DNA of 45,735 nucleotides from Burkholderia arboris (GTDB lineage Bacteria; Pseudomonadota; Gammaproteobacteria; Burkholderiales; Burkholderiaceae), in contig NZ_CABVPX010000048.1 of the NCBI RefSeq assembly GCF_902499125.1, positions 1 through 45,735 of the forward strand. Direction: 5' to 3'. This document shows positions 24,905-32,081 of this stretch, piece after piece. Within the stretch, counting starts at the first letter, position 1, and every line of letters starts with the position of its first letter. The notes beneath the pieces are model-generated. The model was not told where the DNA came from. It did not search any database and saw only the letters and a list, made by a program, of their open reading frames with translations. The translations under genes were made by a program, and so were the position numbers.

Positions 24905-26428
24905 ATGACCGTCATCAAACAGGAAGACCTGATCCAGAGCATCGCGGATTCGCTGCAGTACATCAGCTACTACCACCCGCTCGACTACATCCAGGCCCTC
25001 GGCCGCGCGTACGAGCTGGAAGAGAGCCCGGCCGCGAAGGACGCGATCGCGCAGATCCTCACGAACAGCCGCATGTGCGCGGAAGGCAAGCGCCCGATCT
25101 GCCAGGACACCGGCATCGTCACGATCTTCGTGAAGGTCGGCATGGACGTGCGCTGGGACGGCGCGACGATGGGCCTCACCGACATGATCAACGAAGGCGT
25201 GCGCCGCGGTTACACGCACCCGGACAACGTGCTGCGCGCATCGATCGTCAATCCGCCGGAAGGCGCCCGCAAGAACACGAAGGACAACACGCCGGCCGTG
25301 ATCCACTACGAGATCGTGCCGGGCGACACGGTCGACGTGCAGGTCGCGGCGAAGGGCGGCGGCTCGGAGAACAAGTCGAAGTTCGTGATGCTGAACCCGT
25401 CCGACTCGATCGTCGACTGGGTGCTGAAGACGGTCCCGACGATGGGCGCGGGCTGGTGTCCGCCCGGCATGCTCGGGATCGGCATCGGCGGCACCGCCGA
25501 GAAGGCGATGCTGATGGCGAAGGAATCGCTGATGGAGCCGATCGACATCCAGGAAATCATCGCGCGCGGCCCGAAGGACTGGGTTGAGGAACTGCGCGTC
25601 GAGCTGCACGAGAAGGTCAACGCGCTCGGCATCGGCGCACAGGGCCTCGGCGGCCTGGCAACCGTGCTCGATGTGAAGATCATGGCGGCACCGACGCACG
25701 CGGCCTCGAAGCCGGTCGCGCTGATCCCGAACTGCGCGGCCACGCGCCACGCGCACTTCGTGCTCGACGGTTCGGGCCCGGCCAAGCTCGAAGCGCCGTC
25801 GCTCGACGCCTGGCCGAAGGTCCAGTGGGAACCGAACACGGAAACCAGCAAGCGCGTCGACCTGAACACGCTGACGCCGGAAGAAGTCGCCAGCTGGGCA
25901 CCGGGCCAGACGCTGCTGCTGTCGGGCAAGATGCTCACCGGCCGCGACGCCGCACACAAGCGCATCGCCGACATGCTCGCGAAGGGCGAGAAGCTGCCGG
26001 TCGACTTCACGAACCGCGTGATCTACTACGTCGGCCCGGTCGATCCGGTGCGTGACGAAGTGGTCGGCCCGGCCGGCCCGACGACGGCCACCCGCATGGA
26101 CAAGTTCACCGAGACGATGCTCGCGCAAACGGGCCTGATCTCGATGGTCGGCAAGGCCGAGCGCGGCCCGGTCGCGATCGACGCGATCAAGAAGCACAAG
26201 GCTGCATACCTGATGGCGGTCGGCGGCGCGGCGTATCTCGTGTCGAAGGCGATCCGCGGCGCGAAGGTGCTCGCATTCGAAGACCTCGGCATGGAAGCGA
26301 TCTACGAGTTCGACGTACAGGACATGCCGGTGACGGTCGCCGTCGATTCGTCGGGCACGTCGGTGCACCAGACCGGTCCGAAGGAGTGGCAGGCGAAGAT
26401 CGGCAAGATCCCGGTCGCGACCGCTTAA
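24905..26428 (+). CDS. fumA: Fumarate hydratase, class I (4Fe-4S)
   Basis: The 507-residue protein is a full-length class I fumarase that converts fumarate to malate in the TCA cycle. Three cysteines in conserved settings, RPICQDTGI, GWCPPGMLGIGIGG and PNCAATRHAHF, are the expected ligands of the oxygen-sensitive 4Fe-4S cluster. The C-terminal domain (VYYVGPVDP-like, then GPAGPTTATRMDKFTE) is intact. The ATG at 24905 gives the family start MTVIKQEDLIQSIADSLQYIS; an in-frame extension upstream overlaps the preceding gene and is Arg-rich. A strong terminator follows at 26443. Confidence 0.96.
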   Translation: MTVIKQEDLIQSIADSLQYISYYHPLDYIQALGRAYELEESPAAKDAIAQILTNSRMCAEGKRPICQDTGIVTIFVKVGMDVRWDGATMGLTDMINEGVRRGYTHPDNVLRASIVNPPEGARKNTKDNTPAVIHYEIVPGDTVDVQVAAKGGGSENKSKFVMLNPSDSIVDWVLKTVPTMGAGWCPPGMLGIGIGGTAEKAMLMAKESLMEPIDIQEIIARGPKDWVEELRVELHEKVNALGIGAQGLGGLATVLDVKIMAAPTHAASKPVALIPNCAATRHAHFVLDGSGPAKLEAPSLDAWPKVQWEPNTETSKRVDLNTLTPEEVASWAPGQTLLLSGKMLTGRDAAHKRIADMLAKGEKLPVDFTNRVIYYVGPVDPVRDEVVGPAGPTTATRMDKFTETMLAQTGLISMVGKAERGPVAIDAIKKHKAAYLMAVGGAAYLVSKAIRGAKVLAFEDLGMEAIYEFDVQDMPVTVAVDSSGTSVHQTGPKEWQAKIGKIPVATA

Positions 26429-26442
26429 GCGCGATCGAACGA

Positions 26443-26469
26443 AAGGCCGGACGGAAGTCCGGCCTTTTT
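26443..26469 (+). terminator. Intrinsic terminator after fumarase gene
   Basis: AAGGCCGGAC (26443-26452) pairs with GTCCGGCCTT (26457-26466) across a GGAA tetraloop. The T-run extends to 26469. Confidence 0.9.
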
Positions 26470-26471
26470 AC

Positions 26472-26490
26472 TTCTCATTCTCATTATTGT
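26472..26490 (+). promoter_or_regulatory. Candidate Fur box upstream of bacterioferritin
   Basis: TTCTCATTCTCATTATTG is made of overlapping CTCATT/CATTAT repeats, the reverse-strand form of AATGAGAATGAGAA-type Fur sites. A second partial site (GATTCTCATTAC) lies at 26513-26524. Both are in the AT-rich stretch between the fumarase terminator and bfr. Confidence 0.5.
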
Positions 26491-26621
26491 GTCCGGCCGG
26501 TCATTCGAGGCTGATTCTCATTACACGCAAAAGGCAGGCCAGACAAGGCTTTGAGGCTTGGCTTTTCTCGTTCGAGCGATTATCGTTCGGTTTCTGAAGC
26601 CCCACTGAACAAGGAACAGCC

Positions 26622-27098
26622 ATGCAAGGCGACAAGAAAGTCATCGAATATCTGAACGCCCAACTGAAGAATGAGCTCACGGCGATCAACCAGTACTTCC
26701 TGCATGCCCGCATGTACAAGCACTGGGGCCTCGAGAAGCTCGGCAAGCACGAGTACGACGAGTCGATCGGCGAAATGAAGCACGCCGACTGGCTGATCGA
26801 GCGCGTGTTCATGCTCGACGGCCTGCCGAACCTGCAGGATCTGCACAAGCTGCTCGTCGGCGAGGAAACCGAAGAGATCCTGAAGTGCGACCTGAAGCTC
26901 GAGCAGATTTCGCAGTCCACCTGCAAGGAAGCGATCGCCTACTGCGAAACGGTTCGCGACTACGTGTCGCGCGAGATCTTCGAAAAGATCCTCGACGACA
27001 CCGAAGAGCACATCGACTGGCTGGAAACGCAGATCGACCTGATCGGCAAGGTCGGCCTGCAGAACTACCAGCAAACGATGATGGGTTCGGCAGAGTAA
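26622..27098 (+). CDS. bfr: Bacterioferritin (iron storage)
   Basis: The 158-residue protein aligns end to end with bacterioferritins. Ferroxidase ligands Glu18, Glu51, His54, Glu94 and His130 are present, as is Met52, the haem axial ligand. The position of Glu127 in Escherichia coli Bfr is Thr here (DDTEEH in place of DEEGH), with Glu at 128 and 129. It forms a cytoplasmic 24-subunit shell that oxidises and stores iron; the altered ligand may change ferroxidase chemistry or mean that it assembles with another subunit. AAGGAA lies upstream of the ATG. It precedes murI by 28 bases. Bfd, which mobilises its iron, is encoded at 28142. Confidence 0.96.
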   Translation: MQGDKKVIEYLNAQLKNELTAINQYFLHARMYKHWGLEKLGKHEYDESIGEMKHADWLIERVFMLDGLPNLQDLHKLLVGEETEEILKCDLKLEQISQSTCKEAIAYCETVRDYVSREIFEKILDDTEEHIDWLETQIDLIGKVGLQNYQQTMMGSAE

Positions 27099-27126
27099 TC
27101 GGCCCGTCCGCCGCCGCACCGTCCGC

Positions 27127-27990
27127 ATGACGATGACGAACCATCCAGCCGCTCCCGCGATGCGCGCCGCCGCTCCTGTCGGAATCTTCGACTCGGGGAT
27201 CGGCGGCCTGTCGGTGCTGCGCGCCGCGCGCGCGCACCTGCCCGGCGAGTCGTTCGTCTATACGGCCGATACGCGCTACATCCCGTACGGCGAACGTGAC
27301 GACGCGTTCATCACCGAGCGCACGCTCGCGATCGGCGAATGGTTCGTCCGGCAGGGCGCGAAGGCGCTCGTGGTCGCCTGCAATACGGCGACGGCCCAGT
27401 CGATCGCGGCGGTACGCGAGCGTCTCGCGATTCCGCTCGTCGGCGTCGAGCCGGGCATCAAGCCGGCCGTCCAGCAATCCGCGAGCGGCGTCGCCGGCGT
27501 GCTCGCCACCCAGTCAACGCTGCGCAGCGCCCGGTTCCAGACGCTGCTCGAGCGCCATGGCGCCGGTTGCCGCTTCATCTGCCAGCCGGGCCACGGGCTC
27601 GTGCAGGCGATCGAGAGCGGCGACACGGACTCGCCCGCGCTGCGCGCGCTGCTCGACAGCTATCTGCAACCGATGCTCGACGACGGCGCCGATACGGTCG
27701 TCCTCGGCTGCACGCACTACCCGTTCCTCACCGCAACGATTCGCGACATTGTCGGCGACCGCATGGCGATCGTCGACACGAGCGACGCGATCGCACGCCA
27801 GCTCGTGCGCGTGCTCGACCAGCACGGCCTGCGCGCACCTGCAGGCACGCCGGTCGCCCCGCCCCGCTTCTGCTCGACCGGCGACGGCCGGCAGTTGCAG
27901 GCGCTCGCGTCGACATTGCTCGGCCTCGATGCGCCGGTCGAATCCGTCACCATTTCCTCGCCGAACGCGCAAGCCTGCGCAACCGCCTGA
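27127..27990 (+). CDS. murI: Glutamate racemase
   Basis: The 287-residue enzyme makes D-glutamate for peptidoglycan. Both catalytic cysteines are in their motifs, VVACNTATAQS (Cys85) and VLGCTHYPF (Cys195). The N-terminal FDSGIGGLSVLRA and YIPYGER motifs are also intact. It starts 28 bases after bfr, so the two may share a transcript although their functions are unrelated. The first ATG (27127) adds about 17 residues before the conserved core; the exact start is not certain. Confidence 0.96.
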   Translation: MTMTNHPAAPAMRAAAPVGIFDSGIGGLSVLRAARAHLPGESFVYTADTRYIPYGERDDAFITERTLAIGEWFVRQGAKALVVACNTATAQSIAAVRERLAIPLVGVEPGIKPAVQQSASGVAGVLATQSTLRSARFQTLLERHGAGCRFICQPGHGLVQAIESGDTDSPALRALLDSYLQPMLDDGADTVVLGCTHYPFLTATIRDIVGDRMAIVDTSDAIARQLVRVLDQHGLRAPAGTPVAPPRFCSTGDGRQLQALASTLLGLDAPVESVTISSPNAQACATA

Positions 27991-28099
27991 CGCGGGCCCG
28001 CACGCCCGCTCCTGCCGCGGCTCCGCCGCTCCCCGCCGTTTCAAGGGTCCGATGACCTTAAAAAAAGCCCGACCCAGGCTTGTCAACGCCCGCAAATTT

Positions 28100-28118
28100 A
28101 ATGATAATAATTCGCATT
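28100..28118 (+). promoter_or_regulatory. Fur box upstream of bfd
   Basis: AATGATAATAATTCGCATT closely follows the Fur consensus GATAATGATAATCATTATC and is the best Fur-like match in the window. It lies 24 bases before the bfd start codon. The flanking block TTCGCATTAACGTT recurs in the candidate Fur site of the ftr operon. Bfd genes are typically derepressed when iron is short. Confidence 0.75.
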
Positions 28119-28141
28119 AACGTTAGCTATCGCAACTCACC

Positions 28142-28378
28142 ATGATCGTCTGCGTGTGCAAGTCTGTTTCCGATCGCAAGATTCGCGCGTCCCTCGCAGA
28201 GGGCGTGAACTCTTTCGATGAACTCCAGTTCGAGCTCGGCGTGGCCACGTGCTGCGGCAAGTGCGAGGAGTCCGTACGCGACCTCATGGCCGAACAAGGC
28301 GTCTGTGCGAGCCGGTGTGGCGTCGAGCATCACGCTCACCCGATCCCGGTCACCTTCTACGAACGCAAGGCTGCCTGA
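28142..28378 (+). CDS. bfd: Bacterioferritin-associated ferredoxin
   Basis: The 78-residue [2Fe-2S] protein has ligands Cys4, Cys6, Cys38 and Cys41 in the pattern CVCKSVSD ... CCGKCEESV typical of Bfd. It delivers electrons to bacterioferritin haem to release stored iron. A fifth and sixth Cys (CASRC, about residues 55-59) lie in the C-terminal extension. Fur-box-like sequence is immediately upstream and an intrinsic terminator follows. Bacterioferritin is encoded 1 kb away, separated by murI. Confidence 0.95.
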   Translation: MIVCVCKSVSDRKIRASLAEGVNSFDELQFELGVATCCGKCEESVRDLMAEQGVCASRCGVEHHAHPIPVTFYERKAA

Positions 28379-28396
28379 CCCGCGCCGAGTGTGCGC

Positions 28397-28419
28397 ATGC
28401 GGCCCAGGCCGCATTTTTT
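28397..28419 (+). terminator. Intrinsic terminator after bfd
   Basis: ATGCGGCC (28397-28404) and GGCCGCAT (28407-28414) pair with a very short loop and are followed by T residues to 28419. It separates bfd from the small peptide gene and tonB. Confidence 0.8.
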
Positions 28420-28482
28420 GTCTTGACCGTCAGCAAGCCATCGTCTGCGCGAGCCAGCGGCTTACCTGCCAAGGAGCCTGTC

Positions 28483-28545
28483 ATGGAATTGCTGATCGGA
28501 TTTGTGACCACCGTTTGCATCTCGCTGCTGATCTTCCGCAAGTGA
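28483..28545 (+). CDS. Candidate 20-residue membrane microprotein
   Basis: An AAGGAG ribosome-binding site at 28471-28476, spaced 6 bases from an ATG, opens a 20-codon frame ending TGA at 28543. The peptide, MELLIGFVTTVCISLLIFRK, is one hydrophobic helix with an acidic start and a basic RK end, the layout of a single-pass inner-membrane peptide. It lies after the bfd terminator and 51 bases before tonB, so it may be the first gene of the ton operon. No family is recognised. Short frames occur by chance, but strong SD plus clean transmembrane character is unusual. Confidence 0.55.
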   Translation: MELLIGFVTTVCISLLIFRK

Positions 28546-28596
28546 TGCCGATTCACCCGCCGCGCCCCGGGTGCGACATCGTTCTTTCAAGCTAAC

Positions 28597-29328
28597 ATGC
28601 AGGCTTCGCATCTCGCTCCTGCCGGCGCCTTGCCGGCTGCACCACGTATGAATCCCCGAGTGATCGTCGTCGCGGTCGGTGTGCTTGCCGCACACGCGAT
28701 CATGCTGACGGCCGCCTGGCTCCATCGCAACGCGCCGCCACCGAAATCGGTCGAGGTCCAGACGATCACCGCGCAGCTCATCACGCCGGCGCCGATCGCC
28801 CAGCAGGTCGCGGCCGAATCGATTCCGCAGCCTACGCCGCCGAAGCCGACACCCGTCAAGCAGAAGGTCCAGCCAAAGCCGGTGCCGAAAGTGGCAAAGC
28901 CGACGCCTCAGCCGGTCACCCCATCGCCGACCCCGTCGCCGACGCCCGCACCAGCGGCCGCCGATCCGACGCCTGCCCCGGCCGCCCCCGCTCCTGCGGC
29001 GCCGGCCGCGACGCCCGCCCCGGCACGCGAAACGATGCAGGTCAGCGCGCCGAAGAACGTGCCGACGCTCCAATGCAACTTCGTGAAGCCCGACTACCCG
29101 TCGATGTCGCGCCGCCGCGGCGAATCGGGTACGGCCTATGTCCACTTCGTCGTCGGCGTGACCGGCAAGATCGAAAGCATCGATCTGCAGAAGAGCAGCG
29201 GCTACCCGCGCCTCGACGATGCCGCACTCGACGCGATGCGCTCGACCACCTGCCGTCCGTACATCGAGAACGGCCAGGCGATCCGCGCCGCCCGCACACA
29301 GCCCTACAGCTTCGGGCTCACCGACTAA
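28597..29328 (+). CDS. tonB: TonB energy-transducing protein
   Basis: The 243-residue protein has an N-terminal membrane anchor (RVIVVAVGVLAAHAIMLTAAWLH, about residues 21-43) and a long Pro/Ala/Lys periplasmic spacer (about 75-145). The C-terminal TonB domain follows (NFVKPDYPSMSRRRGESGTAYVHFVVGVTGKIESIDLQKSSGYPRLDDAALDAMRS). It spans the periplasm and couples the proton motive force to outer-membrane receptors such as the one at 14147. Met18 (28648) is an alternative start. A small hairpin (CACCCG/CGGGTG, 28554-28573) precedes it. It is followed by exbB and exbD. Confidence 0.95.
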   Translation: MQASHLAPAGALPAAPRMNPRVIVVAVGVLAAHAIMLTAAWLHRNAPPPKSVEVQTITAQLITPAPIAQQVAAESIPQPTPPKPTPVKQKVQPKPVPKVAKPTPQPVTPSPTPSPTPAPAAADPTPAPAAPAPAAPAATPAPARETMQVSAPKNVPTLQCNFVKPDYPSMSRRRGESGTAYVHFVVGVTGKIESIDLQKSSGYPRLDDAALDAMRSTTCRPYIENGQAIRAARTQPYSFGLTD

Positions 29329-29364
29329 CCTGCCTCATCCGGAAGATTCAAAGGAAACAAAAAA

Positions 29365-30096
29365 ATGCAAAGCTACGGTATCGCGCACGTCTGGGCGCAA
29401 GGTGATTTCGTCACGCGCGCCATCGCGATCACGCTGCTCGTGATGTCGGTCCTGTCGTGGATGGTGATCGTCATCAAGGGCTGGAACGTGATCCGCCTGA
29501 ACCGCCTCACGAAGAATGCCGAACAGGCGTTCTGGCATTCGGACGATTTCGACGACGGCATCAAGAAGCTCGGCCTCGCCGCGTCGACGCCGAACGACAA
29601 CCCGTTCCTCGCGCTCGCGCTGTCGGGCAAGGAAGCCGCCGACCATCACCACCAGACGCAACCGCACCTGCACGACCGCATGGACGTGTCGGACTGGGTC
29701 ACGCGCTGCCTGAAGGACACGATGGACGAAGGCATCTCGCGCATGCAGAGCGGTCTCGCGATCCTCGCATCGATCGGCAGCACGGCACCGTTCGTCGGCC
29801 TGTTCGGCACGGTGTGGGGTATCTATCACGCGCTGCTCGCGATCGGCGCCACCGGTCAGACGTCGATCGACCAGGTTGCGGGCCCCGTCGGCGAGTCGCT
29901 GATCATGACGGCCTTCGGCCTGTTCGTCGCGATTCCGGCCGTGCTCGGCTACAACGCACTGACCCGCGCGAACAAGGGTATCGTCAGCAAGCTGCGCCGC
30001 TTCGCGCACGGCCTGCACGCATACTTCGTGACGGGCGCGAGCCTCGCATCGTCGTCGACGCGCGACGGCCTGCGTCTCGCGACGCGCGCCAGCTAA
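29365..30096 (+). CDS. exbB: ExbB, proton-channel subunit of the Ton system
   Basis: The 243-residue protein has three membrane helices in the MotA/TolQ/ExbB arrangement: one near the N-terminus (AIAITLLVMSVLSWMVIVI) and two in the C-terminal half. The latter include the signature GLAILASIGSTAPFVGLFGTVWGIYHALL and GESLIMTAFGLFVAIPAVLGYNA. AAGGAA is well placed upstream. It forms the ExbB5-ExbD2 motor with the following gene. Confidence 0.96.
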   Translation: MQSYGIAHVWAQGDFVTRAIAITLLVMSVLSWMVIVIKGWNVIRLNRLTKNAEQAFWHSDDFDDGIKKLGLAASTPNDNPFLALALSGKEAADHHHQTQPHLHDRMDVSDWVTRCLKDTMDEGISRMQSGLAILASIGSTAPFVGLFGTVWGIYHALLAIGATGQTSIDQVAGPVGESLIMTAFGLFVAIPAVLGYNALTRANKGIVSKLRRFAHGLHAYFVTGASLASSSTRDGLRLATRAS

Positions 30097-30109
30097 GACG
30101 AGGTGAACC

Positions 30110-30538
30110 ATGGCCATGAACACCGGTTTCAGCGACGATGACGACGATGCCGTGATGAGCGAGATCAACATGACGCCGCTCGTCGACGTCATGCTCGTAC
30201 TCCTGATCATTTTCCTCGTGACGATCCCGGCGATGCAGCATGCGGTGAAAATCGACCTGCCGCACGCCAGCAGCCAGCCCGTCGACGAAAAGCCGCAGAC
30301 GGTCGACGTCGCAATCCAGGGCGACGGCACGATCCTGTGGGACGACCACACGGTCACACGTGAACAACTGCAAGCCCGCATCGCGGAAGCGGCGAAGCGC
30401 ACGCCGCAGCCCGAGTTGCACCTGCGCGCGGACCGCAAGGTTGCCTACGAGCACGTCGCGGAAGTGATGTCGGATGCGCAGGCCGGCGGCCTGACGAAGC
30501 TCGGCTTCGTGACGGAGCCGGGCGCGAAAGCGAAGTAA
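30110..30538 (+). CDS. exbD: ExbD, Ton-system motor subunit
   Basis: The 142-residue protein has the ExbD/TolR start MSEINMTPLVDVMLVLLIIFLVTIPAM, with the key membrane Asp (in PLVDVML) that carries protons. A periplasmic domain follows. It starts 13 bases after exbB. The operon ends in a 14-base tandem repeat and a strong terminator. Confidence 0.96.
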   Translation: MAMNTGFSDDDDDAVMSEINMTPLVDVMLVLLIIFLVTIPAMQHAVKIDLPHASSQPVDEKPQTVDVAIQGDGTILWDDHTVTREQLQARIAEAAKRTPQPELHLRADRKVAYEHVAEVMSDAQAGGLTKLGFVTEPGAKAK

Positions 30539-30565
30539 CGCGCGCACGTCTTGCGGTGACGCATC

Positions 30566-30661
30566 GCCGGCCGCACCTTGCCGGCCACACCTCGCCGGCC
30601 ACACCTCGCCGGCCGCACCTCGCCGGCCACACCTCGCCGGCCGCACCTCGCCGGCCACACA
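30566..30661. repeat. 14-bp tandem repeat, about seven copies, after exbD
   Basis: Seven near-perfect copies of GCCGGCCACACCTC run from 30566 to 30661. Units alternate mostly between A and G at position 8 (GCCGGCCRCACCTC). Each carries the GCCGGC palindrome. The array lies in the 3' untranslated region of exbD, just before the terminator. It has no spacers, so it is not a CRISPR array. Slipped-strand expansion is the likely origin and copy number may vary between strains. Confidence 0.95.
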
Positions 30662-30669
30662 CAAAGTAA

Positions 30670-30701
30670 AAGGCCTTCATCGCCAGATGAAGGCCTTTTT
30701 T
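30670..30701 (+). terminator. Intrinsic terminator of the tonB-exbB-exbD operon
   Basis: AAGGCCTTCATC (30670-30681) pairs perfectly with GATGAAGGCCTT (30686-30697) across a GCCA loop, followed by T residues. The symmetrical A-run upstream may let it act in both directions. Confidence 0.93.
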
Positions 30702-30984
30702 CATGCGCACGCGGGCGCCTTCGGGCGGCGGGCTCTTTGGCGGTATCGGTTGCGCCTCGAGCAACGCAAATGCGACTCTGCCGTGGTCTGCACGGACTGC
30801 GCGTTCTGCCCTATCTGGCTCACAATATATGCGGCCACCTGATTTCGCTCAGAACTTCCTTCACGAAATGGGATTTCAATATAGGCCCGCGCGCGCGCGC
30901 ATTCAAGGTTCCGGCGATTGAAACTTGCGATTGCAGGCGACGCTTCAATGACAAAACAAATTTGCGTCGTCGTGCACGCCGTGT
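30702..30984. other. Intergenic region between ton terminator and LysR gene
   Basis: No gene is visible in these 283 bases between convergent transcription units. There is a short alternating CG run near 30888-30899. Composition is less GC-biased than neighbouring coding DNA. Confidence 0.45.
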
Positions 30985-31959
30985 TCAGGTCGCCGAAACA
31001 TCGGCCGCAGCTTCCTTCTTCGCGCGCTCGGGGCAACCGGGTTCCTTGTACGCGCCGTGGTCGAGCTTCTCGACCAGGTAGTCGACGAACGCACGCACCG
31101 CGGGCGGCATCCCCTGCCGCGACACGAACACCGCATACAGCTGCGGCACCGGCAACGTCCAGCCCGGCATCACGGGCGACAGTTGCCCCGCACGCAGCGC
31201 GTTGCCGTACATCATCTCCGGCAGTGCCGCGATGCCCAGGCCGTCGAGCACGGCCTCGCGTATCGTCATCAGGTCGGCCGTCACGAGCCGCGGCTCGTGC
31301 TCGTGCACGTGACGCGTCCCGTCCGGTGCAATCAGGTTGAACACGTGCCGCCCGTCGACGCTCGGCGTATCGAGTGTCTCGAAGCCGGTCAGATCATCCG
31401 GCACCAGCGGCGGCGCATTCTGGCTCAACAGGCTCGGTGCGCCGACCAGCATCTGCTCGGTGCGCCACAGCGGCCGCACGACGATGTTGGCGTTCTGCGG
31501 CGGCTCCGAGCGCACGCGCAACGCAACGTCGATCGAATCCTCGAACAGGTCGATCACGCGATTCGTCACGCGGACGTGCACCCTCACCTCGGGATAGCGG
31601 CGCAGGAATTCGGGCAGGATGCGCGACAGCATCGTCTGCGACAACGTCACCGGCACGCTGACCCGCACCGAGCCGCGCGGCGACGCGCGCAACTGCTGCA
31701 CGGCGTTCATCGCGGCCTGCGCTTCGGCGAGCATCGCCTGGCAATGCTGGTAGAACAGTTCCCCCGCCTCGGTCAGCGCGAGCTTGCGCGTCGAGCGCTG
31801 TAGCAGGCGCACGCCGAGCGCCGCCTCGAGCTCAGTCAGGCGCCGCGACAGACGCGATTTCGAGATGCCCAGCACGCGCTCCGCGGCCGAGAAGCCGCCA
31901 TGTTCGACGACCTGCGAAAAGTACATCAGGTCGTTCAGGTTATGTGCATCGATATTCAT
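30985..31959 (-). CDS. LysR family transcriptional regulator
   Basis: The 324-residue protein has the LysR N-terminal winged helix-turn-helix (LMYFSQVVEHGGFSAAERVLGISKSRLSRRLTELEAALGVRLLQRSTRKLALTEAGELFYQHC). The substrate-binding domain follows, starting at RGSVRVSVPVTLSQTML. It is transcribed divergently from the pirin gene, with 122 bases between them. An inverted repeat overlapping a TATAAT hexamer there is a likely operator. LysR regulators commonly control the divergent neighbour and themselves; the inducer is unknown. The C-terminal tail (about 20 residues, Glu/Lys/Ala-rich) is longer than usual. Confidence 0.95.
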   Translation of the reverse strand: MNIDAHNLNDLMYFSQVVEHGGFSAAERVLGISKSRLSRRLTELEAALGVRLLQRSTRKLALTEAGELFYQHCQAMLAEAQAAMNAVQQLRASPRGSVRVSVPVTLSQTMLSRILPEFLRRYPEVRVHVRVTNRVIDLFEDSIDVALRVRSEPPQNANIVVRPLWRTEQMLVGAPSLLSQNAPPLVPDDLTGFETLDTPSVDGRHVFNLIAPDGTRHVHEHEPRLVTADLMTIREAVLDGLGIAALPEMMYGNALRAGQLSPVMPGWTLPVPQLYAVFVSRQGMPPAVRAFVDYLVEKLDHGAYKEPGCPERAKKEAAADVSAT

Positions 31960-32024
31960 CTCATCGTTCCAATTTCAGAACAATCCATTGCGGAGCACCG
32001 CAAATCGAACGGTAAAACGCCCAA

Positions 32025-32058
32025 TATAATAGCGCTATGTTTCAAAAATAACGCTATT
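32025..32058 (+). promoter_or_regulatory. Pirin promoter with overlapping inverted repeat (likely LysR site)
   Basis: A perfect TATAAT at 32025-32030 could be the -10 of the pirin gene; no good -35 is seen. The inverted repeat AATAGCG (32028-32034) / CGCTATT (32052-32058) overlaps it with a 17-base spacer that is AT-rich in the middle, like a LysR-family box. It lies 23 bases before the pirin start codon. A regulator bound there would block or shape initiation. Confidence 0.5.
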
Positions 32059-32081
32059 CCGACGATTTCGAGGGCTTCCCC

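Noticed and set aside
28064..28083. Hairpin AAGCC/GGCTT with an A-run before bfd, looking like a minus-strand terminator
   Set aside because: There is no minus-strand gene to terminate and the stem is only five base pairs.
30566..30661. CRISPR-like array after exbD
   Set aside because: Repeat units are contiguous 14-mers without spacers, so it is a simple tandem repeat.
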